A stretch of 64,000 bases of DNA. Source: Crystallibacter permensis (GTDB lineage: Bacteria; Actinomycetota; Actinomycetes; Actinomycetales; Micrococcaceae). The position numbers were made by a program, and so were the translations under genes. Numbering within the stretch: the first letter of the stretch is position 1; each line of letters opens with the position of its first letter. The stretch lies in assembly GCF_025960875.1 (NCBI RefSeq), contig NZ_JAODLR010000009.1:1-64000 (forward strand), given 5' to 3'. The notes beneath the pieces were generated by a model. That model made no database searches, was not told the origin of the DNA, and saw nothing but the letters and a program-made list of their open reading frames with translations. Below are positions 63,502-64,000 of this stretch, piece by piece.

Positions 63502-64000
63502 TGACCGAGGCAGAAGGTACCAGTACTTTTATGAAGACCCATGAACCGTCCGTGGTTCTCGCCGGCGGCGGCACCGCCGGACACATCAGCCCTCTGCTGG
63601 CCATCGCGGGAGCCATCCGGGAGCTCGCACCGGACGCCGGAATTCTGGCCGTCGGCACGGCTGCAGGCATGGAAACCAGGCTGGTTCCCGCAGCCGGCTA
63701 CGAGCTGGCCACGATCGAGCGGGTTCCATTCCCCCGGCGCCCCTCGCTGGACCTGCTGAAGCTGCCGTTCCGGTTCGGCACCGCGGTGAAGCAGGCCCGC
63801 CGCATCATCGAACGCGCGGGAGCCGATGTCGTCGTCGGTGTTGGCGGGTACGTCAGTACGCCCATGTACATCGCAGCCAAGCTGGCCAAGGTGCCGCTGG
63901 TCATCCATGAGGCGAACGCCCGCCCGGGGCTGGCCAACCGGGTCGGGGCCCGGCTAACCGATGACGTGGCGGTGGCGTTCCGGAGTACCAAGCTGCCTGA
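63501..64000 (+). CDS. murG: UDP-GlcNAc:lipid I GlcNAc-transferase MurG, N-terminal part
   Basis: At least 166 codons are present before the window ends, so the gene is partial at 3'. The glycine-rich loop [19 protein letters not shown] and the second G-loop [17 protein letters not shown] followed by [14 protein letters not shown] are typical. It adds GlcNAc to lipid I to make lipid II on the inner membrane face. The ATG at 63501 overlaps the ftsW stop by one base; an in-frame ATG at 63531 is an alternative because the first ~10 residues are unlike the family. Confidence 0.92.
   Translation, partial: MTEAEGTSTFMKTHEPSVVLAGGGTAGHISPLLAIAGAIRELAPDAGILAVGTAAGMETRLVPAAGYELATIERVPFPRRPSLDLLKLPFRFGTAVKQARRIIERAGADVVVGVGGYVSTPMYIAAKLAKVPLVIHEANARPGLANRVGARLTDDVAVAFRSTKLP

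Overview
This window looks like a chromosomal segment of a high-GC actinobacterium in the Arthrobacter / Micrococcaceae group. The evidence is the strong third-position GC bias, a mycothione reductase, a PASTA-domain Ser/Thr kinase, GarA-type FHA and FtsR-type MerR proteins, a class II DAHP synthase, the mraZ-to-murG cell-wall cluster in actinobacterial order, and a MurE whose substrate motif departs from the DNPR form of diaminopimelate-adding enzymes, which fits the L-lysine peptidoglycan of Arthrobacter. I see no insertion sequence, prophage, CRISPR array or foreign-looking island. The genus is an inference from gene content; no database was searched.

Layout. 1-86: the 3' end of a 5S rRNA gene and its terminator. 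326-11244: a housekeeping block matching the mycobacterial Rv1691-Rv1701 order (repeat/TPR protein, HAD phosphatase, small protein, tlyA, nadK, recN, pyrG, ADP-ribose Nudix, xerD), then an MTH1-like Nudix gene. 11339-17690: a propionate (2-methylcitrate cycle) locus, with prpR-prpD-prpB-prpC on the minus strand and prpE divergent. 17707-21632: a CitA/CitB-type two-component system divergent from a DctA-type C4-dicarboxylate carrier. 21897-28955: parA-scpA-scpB-rluB-tyrA-cmk-der (Rv1708-Rv1713-like), then tRNA-Pro(GGG). 29323-32355: gcvH, garA, ftsR, a DUF151 gene and a second MerR gene (Rv1826-Rv1830-like). 32457-38461: an orphan ParA, pyruvate carboxylase and mycothione reductase. 38488-49817: fadD15-like ligase, small membrane protein, esterase, plsC, aroG, PASTA kinase, LysM transglycosylase, Rv2175c-like DNA-binding protein and polyprenyl synthase. 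49958-51819: dinB and a DUF3040 membrane protein. 52155-64000: mraZ, rsmH, ftsL, ftsI, murE, murF, mraY, murD, ftsW and the start of murG, which runs off the end.

How the parts work together. The right third makes and controls the cell wall: lipid-linked precursor synthesis (murE/F/D/G, mraY), septal polymerisation and cross-linking (ftsW, ftsI, ftsL), a PASTA kinase that can sense wall fragments, and a LysM hydrolase. The middle links carbon flux (pyc, gcvH, garA) with chromosome condensation (scpAB) and division control (ftsR). The left part degrades propionate and takes up C4 acids.

The least expected items are: (1) a 14-unit Arg/Tyr/Asp-rich tandem repeat fused to a TPR-like domain next to the rRNA operon; (2) a nested, symmetric RNA fold between mraZ and rsmH that may be the mraW RNA motif; (3) three GTGG boxes at exact 10-bp spacing on the mraZ promoter, with a fourth box in phase; (4) two TGTATACA sites 63 bp apart in the prpR/prpE divergent promoter; (5) a recurring TANNNT-N6/N8-start-codon pattern suggesting leaderless transcripts; and (6) hairpins that contain the stop codons of converging genes.
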